NCBI GenBank assembly: GCA_002327405.1
Contig: DCVO01000012.1
Span: 1-10,172 of the forward strand
From: Thiobacillus sp. UBA2186
Lineage (GTDB): Bacteria > Pseudomonadota > Gammaproteobacteria > Burkholderiales > Thiobacillaceae
DNA length: 10,172 nt
Reading direction: 5' to 3'
A model generated the notes under the pieces. It saw nothing but the letters and a program-made list of their open reading frames with translations, was not told where the DNA came from and did not search any database. Every line of letters begins with the position of its first letter. Positions within the stretch are counted from its first letter, which is position 1. Positions 1 through 7,557 of this stretch are shown here, in pieces. The translations under genes were made by a program, and so were the position numbers.

Positions 1-2913
1 TTCTTCCAGTCGCGCGAGCGCGCCAATCCCTTTTACAGCGGCTTTTCCGCCTGCGTGCAGGCGGAGATGGACCGCTTTGCCGGGCTCAGCGGACGCCAGT
101 ACCGGCTGTTCGAATATGTCGGCGCGAAAGACGCCGACCGCGTCATCCTGCTCATGGGCTCGGGCGCCGACACCGCCGAGGAAACCGTGGCGCATCTTGC
201 CGCGCGTGGCGAAAAGGTCGGCCTCGTCAAGGTTCGCCTGTTCCGCCCGCTGGATGCCGAGGCCCTGGTGAATGCCCTGCCGCCGGGTGTAACGAGCATC
301 GCCGTGCTGGACCGCTGCAAGGAACCGGGGGCTGACGGCGAACCGCTCTACAAGGACGTCGTGACGGCCCTGGCCCGGGCCTACGGCGCGGGCAGGCTGG
401 CCGCGCTGCCCAGGGTGACGGGCGGCCGCTACGGACTCGCTTCCAAGGAATTCACGCCGGGCATGGTCAAGGCCGTATTCGACGCCATGCGGCAGGGTGC
501 GCTCAAGCCGCAGTTCACGCTGGGCATCCGCGACGATCTCACCCATCTTTCGCTGCCCTGGGATGCGGACTTCCGCACCGACGCCAACCGCAGGAACAGC
601 GCGGCAGTGTTCTTCGGCCTGGGCTCCGACGGCACGGTGTCGGCCAACAAGAATTCCATCAAGATCATCGGCGAAGCCACCGAGCGCCATGCCCAGGGCT
701 ATTTCGTCTACGACTCGAAAAAGGCCGGCGCCGTGACCGTCTCGCACCTGCGTTTCGGCCCCGACCCCATCCGCTCGGCCTATCTCATCGGCCGCGGCGA
801 GGCGGCTTTCGTCGCCTGCCACCAGCAGTTCTTCCTCGAACGCTACGACATGCTGGATTACGCCGCAGCGGGCGGGGTGTTTCTGCTCAACACGCAATCG
901 CCGCCGGCGCAGGCCTGGGATACGCTGCCGCGCCGCATGCAGCAGCAGATCATCGACAAGAAGCTGGGCTTTTACGTGATCGACGCCTACAAGGTCGCCG
1001 AAGAGGCCGGCATGGGGCGCCGCATCAACACCGTGATGCAGACCTGCTTCTTCGCCATCTCCGGCGTGCTGCCGCGCGATGCGGCCATCGCCGCCATCAA
1101 GCAGGCGGTGGAGAAAACCTATGGCCGCAAGGGGCGCAGGCTGGTCGAACTCAACTTCAAGGCCATCGACGCCGCCCTCGACAAGCTGCATCGGGTCCAG
1201 ACGCCGGGCATGCCCACCAGCACCTGGGAGAAGCCGCCCGCGGTGCGGGAAGGCGCGCCCGAATTCGTGCGCCGCTTCACGGCCGAGCTGATTGCCGGGC
1301 GCGGCGATGCGCTGCCGGTTTCCCTGATGCCCGCGGACGGGAGCTTCCCGCTCGGCACCGCGGCCTGGGAAAAGCGCAACCTGGCGCTGGAAATCCCGGT
1401 CTGGGAAAGCGACATCTGCACCCAGTGCGGCAAGTGCGTGTATGTCTGCCCGCACTCGGCCATCCGCTCGCGGCTTTTCGCGCCCGAGGCGGCGGCCGGC
1501 GCGCCGGCCACGTTCAAGCATGTCGCCGCGCTGGCCAGGGAATTCGCCGGCGCCCGCATCAGCTACCAGACGGCGCCGGAGGACTGCACCGGCTGCGGCC
1601 TGTGCGTGGAGGCCTGCCCGATCCACGACAAGCGCAACTTCTCGCGCAAGGCGCTCAACCTGGCGCCGCAACCGCCGCTGCGCGAGGCCGAGCGCGAAAA
1701 CTTCGCCTTTTTCCTGAGCCTTCCCGAATATGATCGGGAAATGGTCAAGCACACGACCATCCCGGGCGCGATGCTGCTCGACCCGCTGTTCGAGTTTTCC
1801 GGCGCCTGCGCGGGCTGCGGCGAAACGCCCTACATCCGCCTCGCCACCCAGTTGTTCGGCGACCGCATGCTGGTCGCCAACGCGACCGGCTGCTCGTCCA
1901 TCTACGGCGGCAACCTGCCGGCCACTCCCTACACCGTCAACAGCGAAGGCCGCGGCCCGGCCTGGAACAATTCGCTGTTCGAGGACAATGCCGAATTCGG
2001 CCTCGGCCTGCGGCTTGCCGCCGACCAGCTGATGCGCCATGCCCAGGGCCTGGTGAGGGCCCTGGCCCGCGACATCGGCGCCGAACTCGCCGAGCCGCTG
2101 CTGGCCGCCCGCCAGTCCGCCGAGCCGGAAATCCGCGCCCAGCGCCAGCGCGTCGCCGCCCTGATCGACAAGCTCGAGGCCATCGACAAGCCCGAGGCCC
2201 GCAGCCTGGAAGCGGTGGCGGAGTACCTCATCCGCCGCTCGGTGTGGATCATCGGCGGCGACGGCTGGGCCTACGACATCGGCTATGGCGGAGTCGACCA
2301 CGTGCTGGCCAAGTCGCATGACGTCAACCTCCTGGTACTCGACACCGAGGTGTATTCCAATACCGGCGGCCAGACTTCCAAGGCGACGCCGCTCGGCGCG
2401 GTGGCGAAATTCTCGGCCGCCGGCCAGCCCTCGCCAAAAAAGGACCTGGCCAGGTTCGCCATGGTCTACGAGCATGTCTATGTCGCCCAGGTCGCGTTCG
2501 GCGCCAGGGACGTGCACACCCTGCGGGTGTTCCATGAGGCCGAGTCCTATCCCGGCCCCTCGCTCATCATTGCCTACAGCCCCTGCATCGCCCACGGCGT
2601 CGACCTGTCCCACAACCTGCGCCAGCAGGACCTGGCGGTGAAATCCGGCCACTGGCCGCTGTTCCGCTACGACCCGCGCGAGCGCGAGGCCGGCAGGAAT
2701 CCGCTGCGGCTGGATTCCCCCGCGCCGTCGATTCCCTACCGGGACTTCGCCTCGACCGAAGCCCGCTTCACCATGCTGGCGCGCAGCCATCCCGAGGCCG
2801 CGGCGAATTTCGTCAGGCAGGCGGAAGCGGCCGCGCGGCTGCGCTACGCGGAATACAAGGAACTGTCCGAACTGCCGCTGCCGGGCCGGGACAAGGAGGC
2901 ATCGCATGATTGA
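1..2913 (+). CDS. nifJ: Pyruvate:ferredoxin (flavodoxin) oxidoreductase, 5'-truncated by window edge
   Basis: Oxidatively decarboxylates pyruvate with CoA to acetyl-CoA and CO2, passing electrons to ferredoxin or flavodoxin (or runs in reverse); cytoplasmic. The frame is open from base 1, so the GTG at 55 is not the real start. 970 residues are visible; the single-chain family is about 1,170-1,200, so roughly 200 N-terminal residues are missing. Visible in order: the transketolase-like core domain (about bases 60-500), the gamma domain (about 560-1200), a ferredoxin domain with two CxxCxxCxxxCP motifs at 1417-1452 and 1585-1620, then the thiamine-diphosphate domain. That domain has the proximal-cluster cysteines (CAGCGE at 1807-1824, Cys at 1891 and at 2584) and a GDGWAYDIGYGG segment from about 2257. 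All expected cluster cysteines are present, so it looks functional. Its stop overlaps the next gene, implying one transcript. Confidence 0.96.
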   Translation, partial: FFQSRERANPFYSGFSACVQAEMDRFAGLSGRQYRLFEYVGAKDADRVILLMGSGADTAEETVAHLAARGEKVGLVKVRLFRPLDAEALVNALPPGVTSIAVLDRCKEPGADGEPLYKDVVTALARAYGAGRLAALPRVTGGRYGLASKEFTPGMVKAVFDAMRQGALKPQFTLGIRDDLTHLSLPWDADFRTDANRRNSAAVFFGLGSDGTVSANKNSIKIIGEATERHAQGYFVYDSKKAGAVTVSHLRFGPDPIRSAYLIGRGEAAFVACHQQFFLERYDMLDYAAAGGVFLLNTQSPPAQAWDTLPRRMQQQIIDKKLGFYVIDAYKVAEEAGMGRRINTVMQTCFFAISGVLPRDAAIAAIKQAVEKTYGRKGRRLVELNFKAIDAALDKLHRVQTPGMPTSTWEKPPAVREGAPEFVRRFTAELIAGRGDALPVSLMPADGSFPLGTAAWEKRNLALEIPVWESDICTQCGKCVYVCPHSAIRSRLFAPEAAAGAPATFKHVAALAREFAGARISYQTAPEDCTGCGLCVEACPIHDKRNFSRKALNLAPQPPLREAERENFAFFLSLPEYDREMVKHTTIPGAMLLDPLFEFSGACAGCGETPYIRLATQLFGDRMLVANATGCSSIYGGNLPATPYTVNSEGRGPAWNNSLFEDNAEFGLGLRLAADQLMRHAQGLVRALARDIGAELAEPLLAARQSAEPEIRAQRQRVAALIDKLEAIDKPEARSLEAVAEYLIRRSVWIIGGDGWAYDIGYGGVDHVLAKSHDVNLLVLDTEVYSNTGGQTSKATPLGAVAKFSAAGQPSPKKDLARFAMVYEHVYVAQVAFGARDVHTLRVFHEAESYPGPSLIIAYSPCIAHGVDLSHNLRQQDLAVKSGHWPLFRYDPREREAGRNPLRLDSPAPSIPYRDFASTEARFTMLARSHPEAAANFVRQAEAAARLRYAEYKELSELPLPGRDKEASHD
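2893..2899 (+). promoter_or_regulatory. Shine-Dalgarno site for the dihydroorotate-dehydrogenase-like gene
   Basis: AAGGAGG lies six bases before the ATG at 2906, inside the last codons of nifJ. It is the strongest ribosome binding site in the window. It fixes the start of the downstream gene even though that start overlaps nifJ. Confidence 0.8.
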
Positions 2914-3919
2914 TCTGGGCACGAGCTACCTCGGGTTGAGCCTGAAGAACCCTTTGGCGCCTTCCGCCTCGCCGCTCTCCAGAAGCCTCGACGACGCCCG
3001 CCGCCTGGAGGATGCCGGCGCGGCCGCACTGGTCATGTATTCCCTGTTCGAGGAGGAACTGCGCACGGAAGATGCCATGCTCGAGCGGTTCCTGGTCGAG
3101 CAGTCCCTGGGCCATGCCGAGGCGACGGGCTTCATGCCCGCGCCGCTCAACTACCGCAGCAGCCTCGACCAGTACCTCGAGCAGATCCAGGCCCTGAAGG
3201 GCGCGCTGGGGATCCCGGTCATCGCCTCGCTCAACGGCGTGTCGCTTTCCGGCTGGGTGGAACTGGGCACGGAACTGCAGCAGGCGGGGGCGGATGCGCT
3301 CGAGCTCAACGTCTATTACGTGGCCGGCAACGCCGGGGAGTCCGGTGCGGAAGTGGAAGCGCGCTACCTGGATCTGCTCCGTGCGCTGCGCGCCAGGGTC
3401 AGCCTGCCCATTGCCATGAAGCTGGCGCCGCACTTCTCCTCCCTGCCGCATTTCGTGCGCAGGCTGGAGGATGCCGGCGCCCAGGGGGTGGCGCTGTTCA
3501 ACCGCTTCTACCAGCCCGACATCGACCTGGAAAGCCTGGCCGTGGTTGACCGCCTGAAGCTCTCCACCTCCGCGGACAGCCTGCCGGCGATGCGCTGGCT
3601 CGCCATCCTGCACGGGCGGACGCGGCTGTCGCTGGCCGCCACCGGCGGCGTGCACACGGCGGAGGACGCCCTGAAAATGCTGCTGGCCGGGGCGGACGTC
3701 GTGCACATGGCCAGCGCCCTCCTGCAGCACGGGGCCGGCCGCCTGGCCGAAGTGCTGCAAGGCATCGAGGCATGGATGGAAGCGCGCGAGTATGCCTCGG
3801 TGAGCCAGCTGAAAGGCTCGCTCAGCCAGCGGCATCAGCACGACCCGTCGGTGTTCGCGCGCGAGAGCTACATCCGGGTGCTGGACAGTTTCACCCCACC
3901 CGGCAGCACCCGGCGCTAA
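2906..3919 (+). CDS. Dihydroorotate dehydrogenase-like FMN-binding protein
   Basis: A 337-residue TIM-barrel flavoprotein of the dihydroorotate dehydrogenase superfamily. It begins MIDLGTSYLGLSLKNPL, the typical first strand of this family. It has a central LNGVSLSGW loop, a KLAPHF strand (Lys172) and a C-terminal FMN-phosphate-type segment, TGGVHT at residues 246-251 followed by GADVVHMAS. The ATG at 2906 has an ideal ribosome binding site and overlaps the nifJ stop by 8 bases, so the two are probably translationally coupled. Family members annotated this way are often found beside nifJ, and their substrate is not established. I infer a redox role linked to the oxidoreductase rather than pyrimidine synthesis, because no pyrimidine genes are nearby. 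No truncation or frameshift is visible. Confidence 0.88.
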   Translation: MIDLGTSYLGLSLKNPLAPSASPLSRSLDDARRLEDAGAAALVMYSLFEEELRTEDAMLERFLVEQSLGHAEATGFMPAPLNYRSSLDQYLEQIQALKGALGIPVIASLNGVSLSGWVELGTELQQAGADALELNVYYVAGNAGESGAEVEARYLDLLRALRARVSLPIAMKLAPHFSSLPHFVRRLEDAGAQGVALFNRFYQPDIDLESLAVVDRLKLSTSADSLPAMRWLAILHGRTRLSLAATGGVHTAEDALKMLLAGADVVHMASALLQHGAGRLAEVLQGIEAWMEAREYASVSQLKGSLSQRHQHDPSVFARESYIRVLDSFTPPGSTRR

Positions 3920-3931
3920 GTGTCATGACAC
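3920..3931. repeat. Perfect 12-base palindrome after the flavoprotein stop codon
   Basis: GTGTCATGACAC reads the same on both strands and begins immediately after the TAA at 3917-3919. It could be a binding site for a dimeric regulator or part of the local transcript-end structure. A 5-base stem (GGCGC/GCGCC, 3936-3940 with 3948-3952) and a direct repeat of TTGGCGC (3934 and 3945) follow it. Function is not known. Confidence 0.5.
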
Positions 3932-3952
3932 AGTTGGCGCGTACTTGGCGCC

Positions 3953-3986
3953 GAAAAGCCGCGCCACGCCAAGGCTGAGGCTTTTC
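3953..3986 (+). terminator. Probable bidirectional terminator after nifJ and its partner gene
   Basis: GAAAAGCC at 3953-3960 pairs perfectly with GGCTTTTC at 3979-3986. Inside the 18-base interval a small GCC-AA-GGC stem (3968-3975) can also form. The A-run and T-run sit in the stem arms, as in bidirectional intrinsic terminators. It lies 33 bases past the flavoprotein stop and upstream of the putative antitoxin promoter, which is where separation of the two transcription units would be expected. The stem is short with a sizeable loop, so strength is uncertain. Confidence 0.5.
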
Positions 3987-4035
3987 CCTGGCGGCTGCAT
4001 GCGGCATCATTTCCCGCGCCATGCGCCCCTCCCTC

Positions 4036-4064
4036 TTTCCAGGATGAAAAAAGGCGCGTATAAA
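4036..4064 (+). promoter_or_regulatory. Putative promoter of the toxin-antitoxin/restriction cassette
   Basis: A TATAAA -10 element at 4059-4064 lies 17 bases after a TTTCCA -35-like element (4036-4041, four of six matches to consensus). Transcription would start near 4071, inside the palindrome at 4065-4080 and about 27 bases before the antitoxin ATG. The A-rich stretch here contrasts with the GC-rich surroundings. No other convincing promoter is seen before mod, so this may serve all four cassette genes. Confidence 0.45.
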
Positions 4065-4080
4065 GTGCAATATCTTGTAC
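4065..4080. promoter_or_regulatory. Imperfect palindromic operator, likely antitoxin binding site
   Basis: GTGCAATATCTTGTAC matches its own reverse complement at 12 of 16 positions, with arms GTRCAA and TTGYAC. The right arm gives TTGTACAT, which resembles the TGTACA core reported in YefM-family operators. It directly abuts the -10 element, an ideal position for autorepression by the Phd/YefM-type antitoxin encoded 18 bases downstream. The regulatory role is inferred from position and family. Confidence 0.45.
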
Positions 4081-4097
4081 ATTTTCAGGAAGCCGCC

Positions 4098-4409
4098 ATG
4101 GCACTCTCAGCCCGCGATGTCATTCCCCTTTCCCAGGCCCGCGCCAATCTCTCGGAACTGGCCGAACAGGTGAAAGCCGGGGCCGAGAAGATCATCACCA
4201 AGAACGGCGAAAGCTATGTCGCCCTCATCGACGCCGACCGGCTGGACTACTACCACCGGCTGGAACGCGAGCGCATCCATCTGCTGCTGCTCGACGACGC
4301 GCGGCGTGGGCTCGCGGATATTGCCGCTGGCCGCACCGAGGACGCCGACGCAGCGCTTGCCCGATTGCAAAAAGCTCACGCAAGCAAGGCCGGGCGCAAG
4401 CGTGGCTGA
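4098..4409 (+). CDS. Type II antitoxin, Phd/YefM family
   Basis: A 103-residue protein expected to neutralise the adjacent toxin and, by family precedent, to repress its own promoter. The N-terminal half has the family pattern: VIPLSQARANLSELAE at residues 8-23, then KIITKNGESYVALI at about 32-45, forming the dimeric DNA-binding fold. The charged C-terminal part (LERERIHLLLLDDARRGLAD onward) would be the toxin-binding tail and ends in a basic GRKRG. I chose the ATG at 4098 because AGGA (4087-4090) sits seven bases upstream and homology begins there. The frame stays open upstream to 3945, but that part crosses the terminator and promoter. It overlaps the toxin start by 8 bases. Confidence 0.88.
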   Translation: MALSARDVIPLSQARANLSELAEQVKAGAEKIITKNGESYVALIDADRLDYYHRLERERIHLLLLDDARRGLADIAAGRTEDADAALARLQKAHASKAGRKRG

Positions 4410-4788
4410 ACGCCACTTTGCGGTCGAGTTCACCGCAAGCTTCCTGTCCAGCCTGGAATCCATCGAAGCTTTCCTGGCGGAAGCAGACGCAGTCCACGCC
4501 TATGCCGATCTGCTAAACCAACTGCGCGGCGAAATCATCCCCAATCTGCGCCGCTTTCCCAATATGGGGCGTCTCTACCTGGACAACCCGCCCCAGTCCG
4601 CCGAAGCGCTGTCGCTCTTGGCTTCCTTTCCGCCTGGCGCGGCCAGCAAGCTGCGCATTTATCTGGCGGGTGATTACCTCATTCTTTACATCGTGGACGA
4701 GTCGCGTCGGCTGGCCAGCCTGCTATCCATCCGGCATCACAGGCAACTGTCTTTTGATTTCGATAAAATCTGGGGCAGCGGTTCATGA
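4402..4788 (+). CDS. Type II toxin, RelE/ParE family
   Basis: A 128-residue protein, somewhat longer than the usual 90-110 of the family. Visible features are an N-terminal helical part (FTASFLSSLESIEAFLAE), NLRRFPNMGR at residues 48-57, and the C-terminal beta strands YLILYIVDE at 92-100 and SIRHHRQLSFDF at about 109-120. The Arg/His-rich strand end is typical of RelE/ParE toxins. Family members cleave ribosome-bound mRNA (RelE) or poison gyrase (ParE); I cannot tell which. The GTG at 4402 gives an 8-base overlap with the antitoxin stop, the usual arrangement for coupled antitoxin-toxin expression. The frame continues further upstream, but inside the antitoxin gene and without family similarity. 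The extra length comes mainly from the segment after NMGR (residues ~58-85). Confidence 0.85.
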   Translation: MAERHFAVEFTASFLSSLESIEAFLAEADAVHAYADLLNQLRGEIIPNLRRFPNMGRLYLDNPPQSAEALSLLASFPPGAASKLRIYLAGDYLILYIVDESRRLASLLSIRHHRQLSFDFDKIWGSGS

Positions 4789-4831
4789 CCGCGCAACAAA
4801 CCGGACTATGACCCGTAACCGCCGCTCATGA
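4785..4831 (+). other. Chain of ATGA stop/start overlaps joining toxin to res
   Basis: The toxin TGA (4786-4788) overlaps an ATG at 4785 that opens an 8-codon ORF ending in TGA at 4809-4811. That stop overlaps an ATG at 4808 opening a 7-codon ORF ending in TGA at 4829-4831, which in turn overlaps the res ATG at 4828. Each ATG is followed by ACC. No Shine-Dalgarno is visible before res. The arrangement would allow ribosomes to terminate and reinitiate stepwise from the toxin to res, tying Res output to toxin translation. That role is inference; the tiny ORFs are probably not functional peptides. Confidence 0.4.
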
Positions 4832-7533
4832 CCTATCTCTATCAGGCCCTCGCAGAAAAAATCGACGCTTGGAGAGCAGCCAATTACCCTTGCGACGACT
4901 TTCCCGCAATCCGCGAGATTCTGGAATTCGCCACCGAGGATGCAGAGGCCGGTCAACTGCGCTATTTGCGACGGGCACAGTTCCGGGCGCTCGAAACCTA
5001 CTGGTATTTGCGCCTGGGACTTGGTACCCCAAACATTCCCGACCTCTACGCGAAGCTCTTCCCCAAGCTGCCCGAACGGCTGCGCGCCATGGGCGTAAGC
5101 CCCAAGCTGTTCGAGGAAGCGGATTACGACTATGAAGCGTTGATCGAGCGCGTCAAGACCGACAACAGCTTCGTCCGCGAACATCAACTGGAAAGCCTGC
5201 GCGAGTCCCTGACGCTGGATTACGCCAGCTACATCCTGGCCCTCGCGATGGGCGCCGGAAAAACCATCCTGATGGGCGCCATCGTCGCATCCGAGTTCGC
5301 GCTGGCGCTGGAGTACCCGGACGGCCCCTTTGTGCAAAACGCCCTGATCTTCGCGCCGGGAAAAACCATTCTCAGCGCCTTGCGCGAACTGGCGGACGTG
5401 CCCTACGAAAAGCTGCTGCCACCCCGGCTCCACAAACCCTTCGCCGCCAGCTTGAAACTGACCTTCACCCGTGACGGCGACAAGCAGATTCCCATCACCT
5501 GGGGAAGCGTCTTCAACGTCATCGTCACCAACACCGAGAAAATCCGCATCCAGAAACCCACGGCGCGTGGCAACGCCAGCCAGATATCCCTGCTCACCAG
5601 CGCCAAGGAAGAAGAGGCCACGGAACTGGCCAACCTGCGCCTGCAAGCCATCGCCTCGCTGCCCCATCTCGCGGTGTTCTCTGACGAAGCGCACCACACC
5701 TACGGCCAGAAGCTCCTGGGCAGGTGGATAAAGGACGACGACAGCGGCGAAATGATCTTCAAGGACGATGGCATCAAGAAAGTCCGCCGTACCATCGACT
5801 ACTTGGCGCAGGAAACCAACCTCATCGTCGTCATCAACGCCACCGGCACGCCCTACTTCGAGCGCCAGCCCCTGCGCGACGTCGTGGTCTGGTATGGCCT
5901 CGGCGAGGGCATCCGCGATGGCGTGCTGAAGGAGCTTGCCAACAACATCAAGGTGCTCGACCTTGGCGACGGCGAGGCCGACACGCTCGTCTCCACCGTG
6001 GTTGACGATTTCGTCAGCAACTACTGGGACATCAGCCTGCCCAACGGCGCGCCGGCGCGACTGGCGATGTATTTCCCCAACCTCGAAACGCGCGACGAAC
6101 TGCGCGGCTCCATCGAGTCGGCGCTTGCACTGCGCGGCGTCGGCACCGACGCCCTGCTCGCGGTCGACGGCAAATCCCCGGAAGCCGTCAAACAGGCGTT
6201 CTACGCCACCGGTTCCGACGCAAGCGCACCGCATCGCATCCTGCTGCTGGTCAACATGGGTACCGAAGGCTGGAACTGCCCCAGCCTGTTCGCCACGGCC
6301 CTGGTGCGCAAGCTCGCGCACAGCAACAACTTCGTGCTCCAGGCCGCCACGCGCTGCCTGCGCCAGGTGCCCGGCAACCGCCATCCCGCCCGCGTCTACC
6401 TGACCAACAGCAACAAGAAAACACTCGAATCCCAGCTCGCCGAAACTTACGGCACCAGCCTCAAGGAACTGGACGCCCAGCAGGCCGAACGGGTGGAAAA
6501 GGAAATCGTGCTGCACAAGCCGCACCTGCCGCCGCTGCTGATCAAGAAGCGCGTGCTGCGCTACCGCCGCAAGCCCGCGGACGAGGGCATCCCGCCCTTG
6601 GCCTTCACCGTTCCGGAGGAGGCCGCGCCGCAAGGCACGACCATCCAGACCCTGAACATCGTCGAAACCGCAGCCGGCAAGACCTCGCTCCAGCGCGTGG
6701 ATGCGGGCGACGAGGCCCTGCCAGCGGCACCGCCGGAAATGGATGTCTATGCGGCGGCGGTGGAGCTGGCGGCCAACTACCACCTGGAGACGCGCGACGT
6801 GCTCGCCGCGCTGCGCAAGGCCTACGGCGCGAACAGCGAGATTCCGGATTACCACTTGCCCGCATTGGGACGCCAGATCGAAGCCCAGCGCGCGCAATAC
6901 GAAGAGCACTACGAAGAAATCGACGTGGCGGTGGCCCTGGTCAAGCCGGAAGGATTCGACCGGCGCGAAAAAGACGGCGCCGCCGTCTACACGGCCCGCA
7001 TCAGCTTCGCCAAGGAGCGCGAAGCCCTGTACAAGACAGCGCGCGACACGGCGAATGAGGCGCTGGCCCTGGCCAGCAGCTTCCACTACGAGGGCTACAA
7101 TTTCGATTCCGGCCCCGAGGCCGAGTTTCTGGATTGGGCGCTCAGCCTGCTCAAAAAGGAAGCGCACCAAATCGAAGGCCTGTGGTTCACCGGCGGCCTC
7201 ACCGACCCGTCCAAGACCGACCTGTGCGCCGAGTACCTGGGCGAGGACGGCCGCTGGCACCGCTACACCCCCGACTTCGTGCTGCGCCGCGCCGACGGCA
7301 AGCATCTGGTGGTGGAAATCAAGAAGGACGCCTACAGCCCGGACATCACCGCTGATATCGAACGCTTCAAACAAGGCAAGGAAACGCAAACCCCGGAAGG
7401 CCGCAAGGCCGTGGCCCTGAAGCGCTGGGAAGCCCTGAACCCGGACAAGCTCGCCTATCACGTCATGTTCGCCGACACCCAGCTGGCCGACGAAGGCAAG
7501 AAGCAGGTACGCGATTTCATCCTGGGCGCATAA
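4828..7533 (+). CDS. res: Type III-like restriction enzyme Res subunit (DEAD/DEAH helicase with PD-ExK nuclease)
   Basis: A 901-residue superfamily 2 helicase/nuclease expected to translocate on and cut DNA unmodified by the adjacent methyltransferase. Motifs by residue: Walker A MGAGKT 141-146, Walker B DEAH 286-289 followed by HTYG, motif III-like NATGTP about 337-342, motif V region MGTEGWNCP 477-485, motif VI QAATRCLR 505-512. The C-terminal nuclease shows EAEF (764-767), PD at 815-816 and ExK at 830-832 (VVEIKKD), a complete PD-(D/E)xK signature. The length fits type III Res proteins. The ATG at 4828 is the first in frame after a TAA at 4816 and overlaps a tiny upstream ORF. Without the PD-ExK domain it could be called only a generic helicase. 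Gene order res-mod is opposite to classical type III systems. No frameshift is visible. Confidence 0.9.
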   Translation: MTYLYQALAEKIDAWRAANYPCDDFPAIREILEFATEDAEAGQLRYLRRAQFRALETYWYLRLGLGTPNIPDLYAKLFPKLPERLRAMGVSPKLFEEADYDYEALIERVKTDNSFVREHQLESLRESLTLDYASYILALAMGAGKTILMGAIVASEFALALEYPDGPFVQNALIFAPGKTILSALRELADVPYEKLLPPRLHKPFAASLKLTFTRDGDKQIPITWGSVFNVIVTNTEKIRIQKPTARGNASQISLLTSAKEEEATELANLRLQAIASLPHLAVFSDEAHHTYGQKLLGRWIKDDDSGEMIFKDDGIKKVRRTIDYLAQETNLIVVINATGTPYFERQPLRDVVVWYGLGEGIRDGVLKELANNIKVLDLGDGEADTLVSTVVDDFVSNYWDISLPNGAPARLAMYFPNLETRDELRGSIESALALRGVGTDALLAVDGKSPEAVKQAFYATGSDASAPHRILLLVNMGTEGWNCPSLFATALVRKLAHSNNFVLQAATRCLRQVPGNRHPARVYLTNSNKKTLESQLAETYGTSLKELDAQQAERVEKEIVLHKPHLPPLLIKKRVLRYRRKPADEGIPPLAFTVPEEAAPQGTTIQTLNIVETAAGKTSLQRVDAGDEALPAAPPEMDVYAAAVELAANYHLETRDVLAALRKAYGANSEIPDYHLPALGRQIEAQRAQYEEHYEEIDVAVALVKPEGFDRREKDGAAVYTARISFAKEREALYKTARDTANEALALASSFHYEGYNFDSGPEAEFLDWALSLLKKEAHQIEGLWFTGGLTDPSKTDLCAEYLGEDGRWHRYTPDFVLRRADGKHLVVEIKKDAYSPDITADIERFKQGKETQTPEGRKAVALKRWEALNPDKLAYHVMFADTQLADEGKKQVRDFILGA

Positions 7534-7557
7534 GAACAGAACACCGAGAGCTACACC

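Noticed and set aside
55..57. GTG as a start codon for nifJ
   Set aside because: The frame is open to base 1 with sensible oxidoreductase sequence before the GTG, so this is an internal valine of a gene that starts outside the window.
2813..3841. A 342-codon - strand open frame opposite the flavoprotein gene
   Set aside because: It is a shadow of the + strand coding sequence; its composition is rich in H, Q, G and R and no family is recognised.
3945..4097. Upstream extension of the antitoxin reading frame by 51 codons
   Set aside because: The added part crosses the terminator hairpin, promoter and operator, lacks family similarity, and the ATG at 4098 has its own ribosome binding site.
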